A DNA stretch of 64,000 nucleotides from Limnephilus marmoratus (Eukaryota; Arthropoda; Insecta; Trichoptera; Limnephilidae). How positions within the stretch are numbered: the first letter of the stretch is position 1; the number at the start of each line of letters is the position of its first letter. The DNA is taken from the NCBI GenBank assembly GCA_917880885.1, contig OU862931.1:17278736-17342735 (forward strand), read 5' to 3'. This document shows positions 43,969 through 54,520 of this stretch, one piece after another. A program made the position numbers and the translations under genes. Below the pieces are notes generated by a model. The model made no database searches. It had not been told where the DNA came from and saw only the letters and a list, made by a program, of their open reading frames with translations.

Positions 43969-44468
43969 ATAAGTTCTCAACGTGGGCGATAACGCACCCT
44001 TGTGCGCATTTGAGACTTTCAGGGGGCGGTAGAAGACCCAGAGAAAACTTGTGGGCGTTGAGATGGCATAGTGAGGGCGTGGGCTAAAAAATACAAAAAA
44101 AACACGCTCATCACGTACTAATAATCTTACGTGTATTATTATTAAGAATTGACACATTACGAGTATATTAATTGTTTTTGTGTTTAATTGGTAGGCCTAC
44201 ATTTAATTTTTTGAAATTTAATTAAAATTAAATTTAATAATGTTATTATCAAGTTCTGCAAGTATTTTAGTATTCATATTTGTTACAGATGTTTCGGTTT
44301 ATTTTCGGTCGGCAAAGCGGTACCCCCCCCCTCTCCAGTTGTGGTAAATATAATCGTGACAATGGCTGTTTCAGATTTGTGACTCATAGTAAGTAAACAC
44401 AATTGGGGGGCAACAAAAACAATATTCTCAAAGTGGGCAGTGGGCAAAATAAGGTTGAGAACCTATGG
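43969..44468. mobile_element. F-family hAT-like element (500 bp)
   Basis: The left end ATAAGTTCTCAACGTGGGC and right end GGTTGAGAACCTATGG are imperfect inverses of the widespread hAT-type GGTTCTCAAC terminus. The flanks GTTATTCC (43961-43968) and TTTATTCC (44469-44476) give an 8-bp target duplication with one mismatch. It contains GATAACGCACCC and GGGCGTTGAGATGGCA, shared with 5145-5432. No transposase. Confidence 0.75.
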
Positions 44469-44476
44469 TTTATTCC

Positions 44477-45660
44477 AACCCAATTCGGACTACTTTAATC
44501 CTTAACATAAGAAAATCCCCCTCTCTATCTAAAAAAGTATATATTCCTCGCGAACATAATCTGAAATAATTATTGAATCAGAGGATATTTCATTTTAAAG
44601 TGACTTAAAGGTTTTCAGTTCATATTATACATAAAAATGGATGCTGTTTGTTCACTCTTTTGGACAAAGTATCCACAATTGGACAACATCAAAAAATATA
44701 TATTCGTGATGCGCGTAACGGACCGATGATCTTTGTTACTGGAAGTTTCAAATAATATAACATAATACATTATATAAAAAAAATATTATTAAACACTGTT
44801 ACTGGAGCAAGCGACAGGCTGGGAATGAGGTTGGGTCACGCCTAGGGTGGCCCGCTCATGTAAAATACTTGGATTTCAAAACATCCTTCATTCCAACATG
44901 AAAAAAATCATATTAAAATTTAAATAGGTAGGTACCTACTACATATTTTTAATTCTTTTTAAACAAGGAAGCGATTAACAATTTGTTATTTGTACAATCT
45001 TATAACAAAGCGTGAAATCTGATGATTTTAGTTGGGCCAATTCTAAAGACGACCTTCTAGAGTACAATAATTGCTGCGTAGTTCAAATTTCCGTGACAAA
45101 GCCGAACTTGGCGATCAATGGACCGAAACGTGACAACTAGACTATTCTAGGATTAGTCGGCAATCACGCCAGAGTCATCAACAGTCCAGGAGATGGGGAA
45201 GAGGAAGGGTGGGAAGTGCCTGACTATTTAAATCTAGCTATTTCTTTAGATACAGAATCCAACTGAGAAAAGGTTTTGTCAAAGGGGATTTCGGGAGTCA
45301 TATATCAAGCCATTGTCTCGGCAATCCAAAGATCGAGATTCTTCAGACATGGATCTGAAATTCGTTGAGATGTGACAAAGAATGGGAGACTTAATTAGTG
45401 AGGGAATGTGTCGCGCGAGAATATTCTTAATGCCGCAGTTAATATATTATGCTTGAGGGAGAAAATTATAACGTGCTTAGGCGTGCAGGACCGGATAAAT
45501 TTAATCAAAACATTCATAATATAAATTAAAGCATTGTACTCATATTAGAGTCGTCATGAAAAAATGTGCCTAATTCACCATTATTTTAATATTTCTATTT
45601 TTAAGACTGGCAATTCATGGTGGAATTCCATTATAATCTATTATATTATAATAAAACGAA
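44477..45660. other. No recognised gene; SINE-A scrap
   Basis: AT-rich. A SINE-A fragment at 45188-45245 (GGAGATGGGGAAGAGGAAGG, GGGAAGTGCCTGACTATTTA) is on the minus-strand orientation. Otherwise nothing recognised. Confidence 0.45.
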
Positions 45661-46061
45661 TATAAAACTTTTTTCAACTTAATTTTATTTGACCGAAATT
45701 ATTCATAACTCACAGTTTATATACACAAATATGGGGGAGGAGGAGGGGGAGAAGGTGGTCTACAAGGGTTTTATTCGAATATATGGATTTTCTTACAATT
45801 GTAACTAAGTGGTCTTTGGCTGTAAAAAAAATTAAAAAAAAACCAAAATAATTAGAAATTAGACTACCAAAGACCACTTAGCAACAATTGTAAGAAAACC
45901 CATATAGTCAAATAAAACCCTCGTAGACCACCCCTCTCCCCCTCCCCCATATTTGTGTATATAAACCTTGAGTTATAAATTATTTGTAACAGTCTGAAGA
46001 TGGCCTTGTCAGGCTGAAACCGGTTACGGTCAAATAAAATCAAGTGGAAAAAAGTTTTATA
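45661..46061. mobile_element. 401-bp foldback element
   Basis: The arms 45661-45819 and 45867-46061 are inverse copies along nearly their whole length: TATAAAACTTTTTTCAAC at the outer end, GGGGGAGGAGGAGGGGGAG in the middle, GTGGTCTTTGG at the inner end, with a 47-bp A-rich loop. The right arm has about 36 bp with no partner on the left (45990-46028), and these hold a hammerhead-like core. No coding capacity. Inverted duplication of an element end is one explanation. Confidence 0.92.
45992..46031 (+). ncRNA. Hammerhead-ribozyme-like motif in the foldback
   Basis: CTGAAGA (45995-46001, CUGANGA core), a short GGCC/GGCU stem II after one extra U, GAAA, then stem III ACCG-GTTA-CGGT followed by C, the expected cleavage-site nucleotide. 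Core order and stem III fit a hammerhead. Stem I does not pair well in phase, and the extra U departs from the consensus. Activity is therefore doubtful. Confidence 0.4.
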
Positions 46062-46070
46062 TTTGTTTAA

Positions 46071-46490
46071 TTTTTTTTTTTTTTTTTACAGTGATTACCA
46101 CACAAGAATCTCAACTGCTCCCGTCTGGAGCCAGTGAGACTATGGCATCCCCAATTGGGGTATGTTGTGAGGCTGAAGGTAGTGGGGAGGGGAAGGAGGT
46201 GGGGAAGAGGAAGGCTGGGAAGTACCTGGCTATTCAGATCTGGTCACTAAACACGGCTAAAGCCATTTTCAAGCAACGTTTCAATTCTGAATGGTGGTCT
46301 TACACCAGGGCGATACTAATAGTATCTTCCACTCTGGAACATGCCGCAAATATACCATATATTATTTTAAATGAATTAATTGTGAAATAACACAAATTAA
46401 TCAAATAAAATTTATTTGCGCATGCCGGGTTCGAACCCGCGACCTCCGGAATGTGAGTCAAGAGTCTTAGCCACTGGACTATGGAGGTCG
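46071..46490 (-). mobile_element. SINE-A, full length
   Basis: Minus strand: tRNA-like head (46490-46425) with A-box TAGTCCAGTGG and B-box GGTTCGAACCC, then the body (TTGCGGCATGTTCCAGAGTG ... CTCACTGGCTCCAGACGGGA) and a 17-nt A tail (T run 46071-46087). The anticodon stem is not pairable, so the head is not a functional tRNA. Flanking TTAAT on both sides is a possible short target duplication. The 99-codon plus frame is a shadow conserved because the SINE is conserved. Confidence 0.93.
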
Positions 46491-47097
46491 TTAATTATAA
46501 TATATCACCATTACTTTTCTTTCTAGGATTGCTTCGTTCAAATTACTTAGTGAGAAATGGTGGGACTAGTACTAGTGTACGTCTTGATGATTAAAAATTA
46601 TTATTGCGATTTGCCAATATTATCTTTACGAACCTATGTATTAAGTTTAAAATAAATAATTAATTTAATACATCTTTGTATTCTAAATGAATCCCGTTTA
46701 CGCCATTAATCCTGAGATTGCGTTAATGAAAAAGCTTAATTTTAACGAACACAGATTTTTGTGCAAATACAGTCGATTGCGCTAAATTGGGGACACCGGG
46801 ACCCAAACACTTTGTCCCAGATAAGCGAAGCTTAAGAGAGGTAAGAAAAAATTAACTTTATTATGTGTTTTTATACATATTACATTCATAGACTTCTCTC
46901 GAAAACATTTTAAAACTTTATGAAATTGAAAAAAATATATATATTACAGAAAAACAATTACGTAATTTAGATACAAATATCGTCGCTGGGCGTGTAATAA
47001 TTCCTCCAAAGTGAATTTTTTTAATTTTACAGTAGGGATAAAAATTAATTTATAAACAGGAACATAAAGGAAGACTTCCATTTTATAATAAAATACA
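46491..47097. other. No recognised features
   Basis: AT-rich spacer without shared repeats. Confidence 0.45.
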
Positions 47098-47310
47098 AGT
47101 GTGCAGTTCACAGGCGGTAGAAGTGAAACCTGAAAACCAAAGAATACGAGGGCGGGGAGGCTACGAAGCACCGCACAAAGAGGAGATCGATCATTCTGTA
47201 TCATTCTCTCGCAGACTAAATTCTATACCCGTACATGTATGTGATTGTCTCTTTTTAGTGTCGCATCGAGTTTCAAACAAGACGGTGCTAAAGAAGTTTT
47301 CACTTCAATA
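47098..47310 (+). repeat. E-family repeat, most intact copy
   Basis: GTGTGCAGTTCACAGGCGGT and GAAGTGAAACC at the left, GAGGCTACGAAGCACCGC, TCATTCTCTCGCAGACTAAA and CTTTTTAGTGTCGCATCGAG, ending GTGCTAAAGAAGTTTTCACT. The ends form a short inverted repeat (GAAGTGAAA / TTTTCACTTC). Used as reference to see the insertions in the 4.2-kb and 59.8-kb copies. An AAT module (47311-47390) follows directly. Confidence 0.75.
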
Positions 47311-47390
47311 ATAATAATGGGATAATTTGTAGAGAACCGTTTTTTAAATCACTCAATGGCGAAAATGTGTTGGGCATATTAATGATAATT

Positions 47391-48044
47391 AAAACAAATA
47401 TTATTTGAGGGTCTTCATTTCACTGCTTAAAAATAGTTTTTTTTCGCAAACCTCTAATTATTATTATTATTTTTTAATTTAGCATTCCCGCCCCTAACCC
47501 GCGTCGCAATTGACTATCACATGTTACATTGCTATCTAAAACGAACATTTAAGAGTATTCTTTATGTTGGTGATTGCAATATTTTTTTCACAATAATGCG
47601 TTTTAAATTTTCCGCCCTGGTTATTAGTTTGGTGGTCACCCACTGCAGATCCGGCGCTGTTCTACACATTACCACTGGATGATAAACCTCCTAATAGCGT
47701 CGTTTTGCCACAATGAAGTAGCTCGAGACCGAGGCCGTACGGAGACTTCGGTGGACTCGACGATGCTTGACGCAACGCACAGAACAGACGCATCGGCAGT
47801 TCAGCTTAGCGTTCTTCTTCCGTGTGACGAACCATAAATCAAGGATAACGAGTGGAACCGTAACATCGGCGAAACGGCCGTAAAACCGATTCGGTCGGCG
47901 GCGAACGCGGCGTAATAAACGAATGCGTGTAATTTGCCGGAATCGTAATGGGCGAGATGTACCTATGAGTACTTTTAACTTCCTGTGCACTTTCGGTTTA
48001 TATATGAATCTAATTTGCCGGAACCGTAATGGAGGAGACGAAGA
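47391..48044. other. Unassigned; CpG-rich block at 47660-48000
   Basis: 47660-48000 is much richer in G, C and CpG than its surroundings and is open for 99 codons on the minus strand (47691-47990), with an Arg-rich product and no known domain. A 5' exon or promoter of a host gene is possible, but only composition supports this. Confidence 0.35.
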
Positions 48045-48400
48045 GGAGAGTTTTTGAAGTGAAACTTCTTTAGCGTCGTTAGTGATTTGAAATTCGGATG
48101 AAACGGAAATGCGTCACAACTCAGTTCTACACGAATACTCAGTTCTAATATAATGCGGTAAATTCGCACCTAGGCGCGTGCCTTCCATAGCGCAGTGGGC
48201 AAGACGCCTGACAAGTCTCAGCGGCCAGAGAGACAGACGTCAAGCGAATCCTAAAAAATCCAAAAAAACATTTTTAATTTTGTGAAATCATTATCCAATT
48301 TTCAAACCACTTTAAAATAAACAGGCAAAAGAAAAGAACGTGACATCTAGCGACTTTTTAGTTTCACTTCCACCGCGTGTGAATTACACACCCTGATTTT
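48045..48400 (-). repeat. E-type repeat, minus strand, with tRNA-like insert
   Basis: GAAGTGAAACTTCTTTAGCG at the left and AGTTTCACTTCCACCGCGTG at the right are E ends in reverse orientation. The interior differs from the 47.1-kb copy and includes a tRNA-like A-box (TAGCGCAGTGGG, 48189-48200) with a degenerate B-box about 50 bp on, suggesting a SINE head captured inside. Confidence 0.55.
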
Positions 48401-48740
48401 TTTTTACGGTATTGGAAAGTTATGATCTACTAACTGATCGCCGTAGACCACATTAAAGGGGAATAATGACGGTATCTTCACAATAAAGCACACTTTCGCT
48501 ACCAACATCTGCCCTGTTAATGAACGAATTGCAAGGTGGAAACGTTGGCTAAAGCGAGTTGATTCCAAAAAAACCAATCTTCAGCATATTATAATCGAAA
48601 GTGTATCAACATTTTGTATTTCATGTTTCTATATTAAAATTATTAAAAAACATTTAATTATCCACTGCTTTCATTATTAGACTGTGAAATAATATATCCC
48701 TTGAAAGAAAATTTGTACAAATTAAAATTTAGAGCAGATT
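48401..48740. other. AT-rich spacer
   Basis: No gene or repeat recognised. Confidence 0.5.
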
Positions 48741-49069
48741 AATTTGGGAGGCGGGAATGGGTACCGCCGCCCCGGGAACCTTTATTGGATAACCAACACC
48801 TCTGCCATAGGTCACCCCAAGTGGTTCGCTACGTTTGGTGATTTAGCAGGGGTGCCCGGGTTCATGGGGTGAGGTTTGTCTAGGTCTTGGAGGCGGATGA
48901 CCAGGACATACTGAACCCAAGATTCCTACCCACCCCTTGAACCCTTTTCCTTCCCAGAACTCTCCCCTCCTTCCTTTCCTTAAAAAAAAACCCTCCACAC
49001 AGCATCATAGGTGAGCATAAAGATGACATAGGCCGTGAGGGAAATTATGTTCCTCAGGGCCTCCTATAA
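48741..49069 (+). mobile_element. B element, 3' truncated
   Basis: Nearly identical to 12093-12440 over the first 260 bp (AATTTGGGAGGCGGGAATGG, GTGCCCGGGTTCATGGGG). The tail has a short extra segment (ATAGGTGAGCATAA), and the sequence stops after CCTCAGGGCCTCC, losing the outer right arm and the A tail. Confidence 0.88.
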
Positions 49070-49588
49070 TTCACACATCCCATAGAAAAGTGTTGTAAGT
49101 CAAAAAAGTTAATTTTACAGGGGAGCGAAAACAAATGAATGAGTGATAAACAAGCGGTCCCGTCGAAAAGAGATACTAGCAATGGAACCGTTGCTAGTAT
49201 CTCTTTACATTTCGTCCCCCGGCGTACTTATATACAATGTGCAGTCGCTTTAGGAAAAATACATTACTCATAATTATACAAAATATAACTAAGAGAGTAG
49301 AGACCCCGCAGAGAGGATTTACCGTCGAATAACAAAATTATAAACATATTTTCATACAAATGCATCAAGGAAAAATCTGCCTCTATTTACTGTATATACC
49401 AGCGCATAAGTACAAAAAAATCGACATATAAATTCCTTTGACATTCATGCCAACTAATTATTAAGGGAATTTTTGAAGTCGAACTGAATATCTTTTACGT
49501 TTGAAATTGGTACCTAAAAAATGCACCAAAAATTATAGTAAATATCATTTCGGGGGATTATAATATCGTATCATATCATATCGTAGGG
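49070..49588. other. Unassigned, with a hairpin and a shared 46-bp module
   Basis: A perfect hairpin lies at 49167-49206. The following CCCCCGGCGTACTTATATAC and TGCAGTCGCTTTAGG are shared with 55574-55622, next to minisatellites there. The rest is AT-rich without recognised content. Confidence 0.5.
49167..49206. repeat. Perfect 16-bp hairpin
   Basis: AAAGAGATACTAGCAA pairs with TTGCTAGTATCTCTTT around an 8-nt loop. It lies just upstream of the module shared with 55.57 kb. It could be the end of a mobile element, but no CTRR-type Helitron terminus was confirmed. Confidence 0.9.
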
Positions 49589-50213
49589 CAGGGATGGCAA
49601 ACCTTTACGTATCAACGTGCTATTTTTCTAAAGAAATGTTTTATGAGTTCATAGACGTGCCATCAAATAATTTAGACTTTGTGATTATTGGGAAAATAAT
49701 AATAAATTTTATTTATTTATTTATTTAATATTATTTTATTTTTTTTTCAGTTTTTTAGAGAAAATGTTTCCTTACTGGGGTACCCCGTTCTAAGGACACA
49801 TTGTACAAGTTTTATTATTTGAATTATAAGTAAATACCTAATCTATGTTAGAATATTTCCAAGGAAAATTGTTAAGTTAGATCTAAAAGAAAGTACAAAA
49901 CAAGCATTATTCTTTGTTGGGTTGCAAAATTGAATCTATTTTCTTCCTTCCCATGTCCATAATCCATATTTTTATGCTTCTATTGAAGGCGGTTATTTTT
50001 AAATACTTACTATCAATTAAAAACTCTTTATTTACAATTACTAAATAGGAACATTAAGCAATATACGCATAATTTAAATGAAAGTAAAATGAGTGTGACT
50101 TCTGTTGTTGCAGGTTAGATGACAAATAACATAATATGTTAGGGCTGTAAGATGTTACTTTTAGCAGAATGCATGCTGAACTGGAGTCATCTGTCAAACA
50201 TGCCGAACTGGAG

Positions 50214-50408
50214 TCATCTTGTTTCAAAATATCGTTTCACAGACGATGTTCTACATGCCCCCGTTTCAGAACATAAAACCCACACCGCTTTTTCACCTTT
50301 ACTAATCATGACATATTTCTCTGTCCACCGAGTTTGAAATTCTCTGATACTCTTACTATCTTGCACTTTTTGTTTTTTTTTTGCTGCACTAGCCATATTA
50401 AATAACAT
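50214..50408 (-). pseudogene. hAT transposase N-terminus (BED-type finger, degenerate)
   Basis: 64 codons starting near MASAAKKKQKVQ, then FQTRWTEKYVMISKGEKAVW, VLCSETGACRTSSVKRYFET and a stop. This is the N-terminal BED-like zinc finger of the ZBED/GTF2I-repeat type of hAT transposase. The first finger Cys appears replaced by Trp and the first His of the 'KRHFET' motif by Tyr, so metal binding is lost. The stop comes right after the finger, and the catalytic domain does not follow. Non-functional. Confidence 0.85.
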
Positions 50409-50684
50409 TTAAATCATAAATAAAACTCAAATAAACTTTAAAATATAATTATATCAACGAAATTCACTATTATTTTATGCATAAAGAAACTATGCGTCAT
50501 TCATTAGCAACAGAAACTCGCGATGTAGATTGTAGGTACGAAAAAAAACGAGTGAGCGCCGCGCTTCCCTCCGCCACCCCGCGCACCGCACCGAACATTC
50601 TGTAGCGTAGGGTAGGGACCACTCGGGTTCGCTCGTTCACCTATTATACACTTCACACTTTTTTTCGTTGTGCATAATAAATTT

Positions 50685-51217
50685 CAGTTGAAATCAAATG
50701 CCGCATTGAGCAAGCTCGTGCAACCTTTATCCGCATGAAAAAATGTTGGATTACGAATGCGAATAGTCAGATGCTACGTATTTTCAATATTATTTTATGG
50801 AATGGAAGCATGGACGCTTACTGAAGAATTAATTAGGCGACTTGAGGCATTCGAGATGTGGATCTACAGAAGAATACTTAAAATAAGCTGGATGGACAGG
50901 GTCACAAATGAAGATGTTATGGTTCGGATGAATAAAGAAAAGGAAGTAATTAAAACCATAAAAATCCGAAAACTTCAATATCTTGGACACGTGATGAGAC
51001 ATCCAGAGAAGTATGAGATCCTGCATCTCATAATGCAGGGAAAGATTGCCGGAAGACGGGGCTCTGAAAGAAGGAGAACGTCATGGCTGAAAAACCTGAG
51101 ACAGTGGTTTGGCCAGTCTACCGTGGAGCTGTTCCGGGCCGCAGTAAACAAAGTCCGCATAGCCAACATGATAGCCAACGTCCGTTGAACGGACAAGGCA
51201 CAAGAAGAAGAAGAAGA
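50685..51217 (+). mobile_element. 5'-truncated LINE with 11-bp target duplication
   Basis: The exact duplication ATAATAAATTT lies at 50674-50684 and 51218-51228. The insert starts inside the RT C-terminus (KCRIEQARATFIRMKK), shifts frame once before 50757, then reads RCYVFSILFYGMEAWTLTEE, RRLEAFEMWIYRRILKISWM and LQYLGHVMRHPEKYEILHL through WLKNLRQWF to a stop at 51186-51188. It ends with an AAG/GAA-rich tail. Same LINE type as 14349-15000. No catalytic core. Confidence 0.95.
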
Positions 51218-51318
51218 ATAATAAATTTTGTGATCACTGATCTGCGACGTGCCCAAAATATTGTGCCGCGTGTCATTAATGGCAAGCGTGCCATTGGTTC
51301 GCTATCCCTGTCGTAGGG

Positions 51319-52119
51319 GAATCACCACTAGCAACATCTTGCGGAGATGGAGTGATCTAACGTAAACAGCGCTTTCATGGGGCATAGATAATAGTCGCAA
51401 TCATTTTACTTTTCAGAGATCAAAAGTAAAAAACAAAATTTTGACTTACGTCACTTTTCTATTGTATGTGCGATGTATATATATATATTATAATATACTA
51501 AAATGGGTAAAGTTAAAACAATATAATTTGAATGGATAAACTTGACAATAAAAGCATGTTTATAAACGCAATTTAAGTATCGTTGGTGCAATTTATACCC
51601 GTATTCAGTACATATTTAAAATAATAATAACGTGTATCAAGACAACTTTACTGCTTTAAGGTTCGCTTCCCTTCGACGGGAGTTTATTCTCAAGTACCTG
51701 CCAATTAATTTGACATGGCTGAATAGCTCCGGCTCGGAGGAATAGCGTTTTTTCATCGAATCAGCCAATCGACCATTAAACTTGAACTTCCCCGGCAATA
51801 AACGAGAGAATTCTTTTAAAGAAACCTTTACTTTATAACTCGAAATTGGCCGGAGGTAGGTACGCCAATAATGACTGCGAGCAAATGATAAATTCGCCAT
51901 CGGAAAAGGGTTTGTTCACTCCATTAAAGGTAGTCCTTTTGGAATTTATTGGAGGCGTAATCAAAAGCACATTCAGATTCAGGGGCACTTAAAGAATGGA
52001 GATTCCAAAACAGTGGAAAAAAAAACAAAAAATTTACATCAGAAAAAGACGTAGCTCCACGACCTAACAGAAAGGTTCCACAACAGAACATATATTATTA
52101 GATACGTTTTTTTAGATTT
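51319..52119. other. No recognised features
   Basis: AT-rich. An 87-codon minus frame at 51637-51900 is not recognisable. Confidence 0.4.
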
Positions 52120-52330
52120 TCACGGCCAAAAGTATTTTCGTTATTTGCTTTTGGGGTATTATGCCGTGTTGCGATTCCTCCTTCTTCAGCCAACGTTTCG
52201 GACAGCGTTACAGTGCCCATCATCAGGGCAGATGTGTTATTGGTGAAATGTGTGCCTTGGAAGCGATACCGTGTTGCCAGCTCCACTCCACTGCGAGCTG
52301 GTATTACAGTATACTTCAGAATGGTTGTAG
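52120..52330 (-). mobile_element. Penelope-like 3' end with hammerhead-like core
   Basis: The minus strand reads CTCGCAGTGGAGTGGAGCTG, GGCAACACGGTATCGC, CACATCTGCCCTGATGATGG, CGAAACGTTGGC, then GCAACACGGCATAATACCCC and GGCCGTGAAAATCTA. This is collinear with the plus-strand PLE end at 59320-59531. Coding sequence is not preserved here. Confidence 0.75.
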
Positions 52331-52739
52331 ATTTCAATTGCCTCCGTATCAGGCATGCTCCAATAGGAACTGGTTCCAAAAAACTGTTCCTCGAATTCAC
52401 TGTCATCCAGTGATCGCTAGTCACCGGTACAAAAGTAACCGAGAATGGCAACGGCTGATTAGGAACTGGTTCCAAAATAGCCTGTTTCTCGAATCCACTG
52501 TCATATATTATGTTTTATTATCAGGTTAGGTTATTTAGATAGTGTTTACAAGTGTTGTGAAAGAAATGGGAAAAAATAAAGCTAACCTATCGTGATTAAT
52601 CACAATACCTAATACTTTGGCCGTAAAAATCAAGTTTTATCACTATTCTATTTTATCCGGGTAGTATAAAATATAATGGGGTTATACTACTTATAATTAA
52701 ATAATTTTAAGATATAATAAAACACCATCTCCAATTAAC
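52331..52739. other. Unassigned; short GGAACTGGTTCCAAAA repeat
   Basis: GGAACTGGTTCCAAAA followed within 15-30 bp by CTGTTTCTCGAATCCACTGT-type text occurs twice (52366-52410 and 52460-52505), an imperfect 95-bp tandem duplication. Function unknown. Confidence 0.5.
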
Positions 52740-52836
52740 TTTAATATAGGAGACCTTTTTGGCTTGATTTAATTTAACTTTGTATCTCCATATTTATACA
52801 TATATAGCTGTTTGTCTCTTACAAATAAATAAACTT
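52740..52836 (+). repeat. LINE-like 3' tail (family K, copy 2)
   Basis: TTTTTGGCTTGATTTAATTT, AGCTGTTTGTCTCTTACAAA and TAAATAAA, matching 23760-23882. Confidence 0.6.
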
Positions 52837-53039
52837 ATCTAACCAGCATAACGTAGGAAGAGAATATAGACTAACACATAATATTAAAGACATTTGTTTG
52901 TCAATAGATCATTAGCTTGTTACACTTAAGGCTTTGTATCACTAACAATAACAATAACACTCCTTATGATGGTGATAACCGATAAGGTTAAAATTCCTGT
53001 TTAACACCAGCCGCCTGTTTCGATTTATTCAAGAAAAAT

Positions 53040-53675
53040 ACATAGCCAAAAAACGTGTTATCTATCTATCTATATAAAACTATCTATCTATCTATCTCTC
53101 TTCCTATCTACCTATATGTCTATCTATCTATTTATCTGTCTGTTTATTAATATAAATCTATCTATCTATCTATCTGTCTATCTATCTATCTATATCTATC
53201 TATCTATCTAACTACCTATAGTATAAATCAATAAATCTATATAAATAAAAATGAATCACCGAAATGTATGTATGCGCATAACTTCCGAACGACAGCACCA
53301 AATTGGTTTGTATATAACTACTGGTGAGCTCTGGCATTATGAAATTTCTATAAAAAAATGCAATAGGTGGTAAGCAAGCTGTTTGCAAACTGAATGTATG
53401 GAATGCGGGAGGGGAGGTGAACGCGGGTAGGGGGTTCGCGAGAGGGGGAGGGGAACTTGGGAGGGGGGTTCACGGAACGGTGGAAGGGGGGAGTGAAGTG
53501 GGGAGAGGGAAGGTGGAGGAGGCGGAGTGGAGAGTGAATGAAAGAGGGGAACGGGACGCGGGAGAGGAAGGGGAAGCAGAAGGGAAACGGGACGAATGGG
53601 AAAGGACACGCAGGGAGAAACAATTTCTTTATTAAAAATGGCATAGTAACGCATGCCGGGAACCAGCTAGTATTA
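53040..53675 (-). mobile_element. C-family repeat with CTAT array (copy 4)
   Basis: Reverse complement of family C: the right end GGGAACCAGCTAGT is the C start, GAGAAACAATTTCTTTATTA and a G/A-rich block (53400-53620) follow, then GAACGACAGCACCAAATTGG and ATATAAATAAAAATGAATC. The CTAT/CTGT array (53055-53215) corresponds to the GATA tail. Frames of 105-118 codons here are shadows of the purine/pyrimidine tract. Confidence 0.88.
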
Positions 53676-54080
53676 TACATATAAAATATTTTGTAGTTGA
53701 CCAAAATAACATTCTACCGTAAACTAAATAAACATTACAAAAAACCTGTGGTGGCTTATCATATATACATATATGTATATTCCTATGGTGTGTGTATGGC
53801 TTATATATTATATGTGGTGGCTGTCATAATGTGACCACTGACCATACTGACAATAACAAAAGGAGAAGCATCAAAAATTAAGAAAAAAAATAACAATAAG
53901 TAAGAAACACCAATAACAAAATGAGAGAAATTATGGCAAATAGTCATCTTTATAGTAATTAAGTTAAATCAAAAGATTTTTTTCAAATAAATATTCGTAT
54001 TAAGCGTGTCCAGCGATTTCGAAAGTTAACCCAGTTGTGTAATTATAAATAAGTTAAGTACATAAAATAAGTAGATAATA
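53676..54080. other. AT-rich spacer
   Basis: ATATATACATATATGTATAT-like dinucleotide runs near 53760; nothing else recognised. Confidence 0.45.
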
Positions 54081-54083
54081 TTT

Positions 54084-54520
54084 ATGTTCAAAATTGTAAA
54101 TGGTAGAATAGACAGTCCTGATTTAACTAAGCTCATCGAATTTCATATACCCATTAGAGCAACTCGCTCCAAAATCTTGTTTCAATGTAACAACAACAGG
54201 ACTGAGTACACGAAACACTCGCTTTTACCTAGATTACATGAAGTTAGTAATAGATACGTAGATGTGGCGGATCTATTTAACTGCACGGAAGCTAGGTACA
54301 AGAAGGCTATTCTATCATATATCTTCAATTAATATTAATTTTATTCATACCACAGCATTGAATGTAATTGTAGCCCTTTGTGTCATTTCTTAATCAAATG
54401 CCACAATTAACTAAACTTTTTTTTTTTATTATTTCTTATGTAGGTACCTACAACTAATATTTTGTGACATGTAATATGCATTTATGGTATATTTATACCA
54501 TTAATAAATATCGCGCATGC
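54084..54520 (+). pseudogene. LINE RT C-terminus (82 aa) with 3' tail
   Basis: 54084-54332 encodes MFKIVNGRIDSPDLTKLIEF, then IRATRS, CNNNRTEYTKHSLLPRLHEV and a Lys-rich end before the stop. This is the last segment of a Jockey/CR1-like reverse transcriptase, equivalent to the J remnants but a different, better-preserved sequence. The AT-rich tail reaches a TTAATAAATA near 54510. The rest of the element is missing upstream. Confidence 0.78.

Larger units (their letters stand above)
49589..51310 (-). mobile_element. hAT element (1,722 bp) carrying a LINE insertion
   Basis: Left end CAGGGATGGCAAACC, right end GGTTCGCTATCCCTG; the outer CAGGGAT / ATCCCTG are inverse and fit YARNG. An exact 8-bp target duplication TCGTAGGG flanks it (49581-49588, 51311-51318). 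It encodes on the minus strand only the start of a BED-finger transposase (50408-50214), and the rest of the gene is deleted. A 533-bp LINE (50685-51217) is inserted inside. A GC-rich patch at 50550-50640 lies upstream of the frame, where its promoter would be. Confidence 0.95.

Noticed and set aside
46091..46390. 99-codon frame, also found on the opposite strand at 60956-61255
   Set aside because: The two frames match because both lie in full-length SINE-A copies; the other SINE-A copies break them. It is a repeat shadow, not a gene.
46425..46490. Possible tRNA gene
   Set aside because: A- and B-boxes are good, but the anticodon stem does not pair and the sequence continues into a SINE body with A tail; the same applies to 60857-60925 and 3049-3112.
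53337..53704. Pro/Ser/Leu-rich frames of 105-118 codons (also 13149-13403, 25202-25476)
   Set aside because: Low-complexity translation of the C-family pyrimidine tract, present in several frames.
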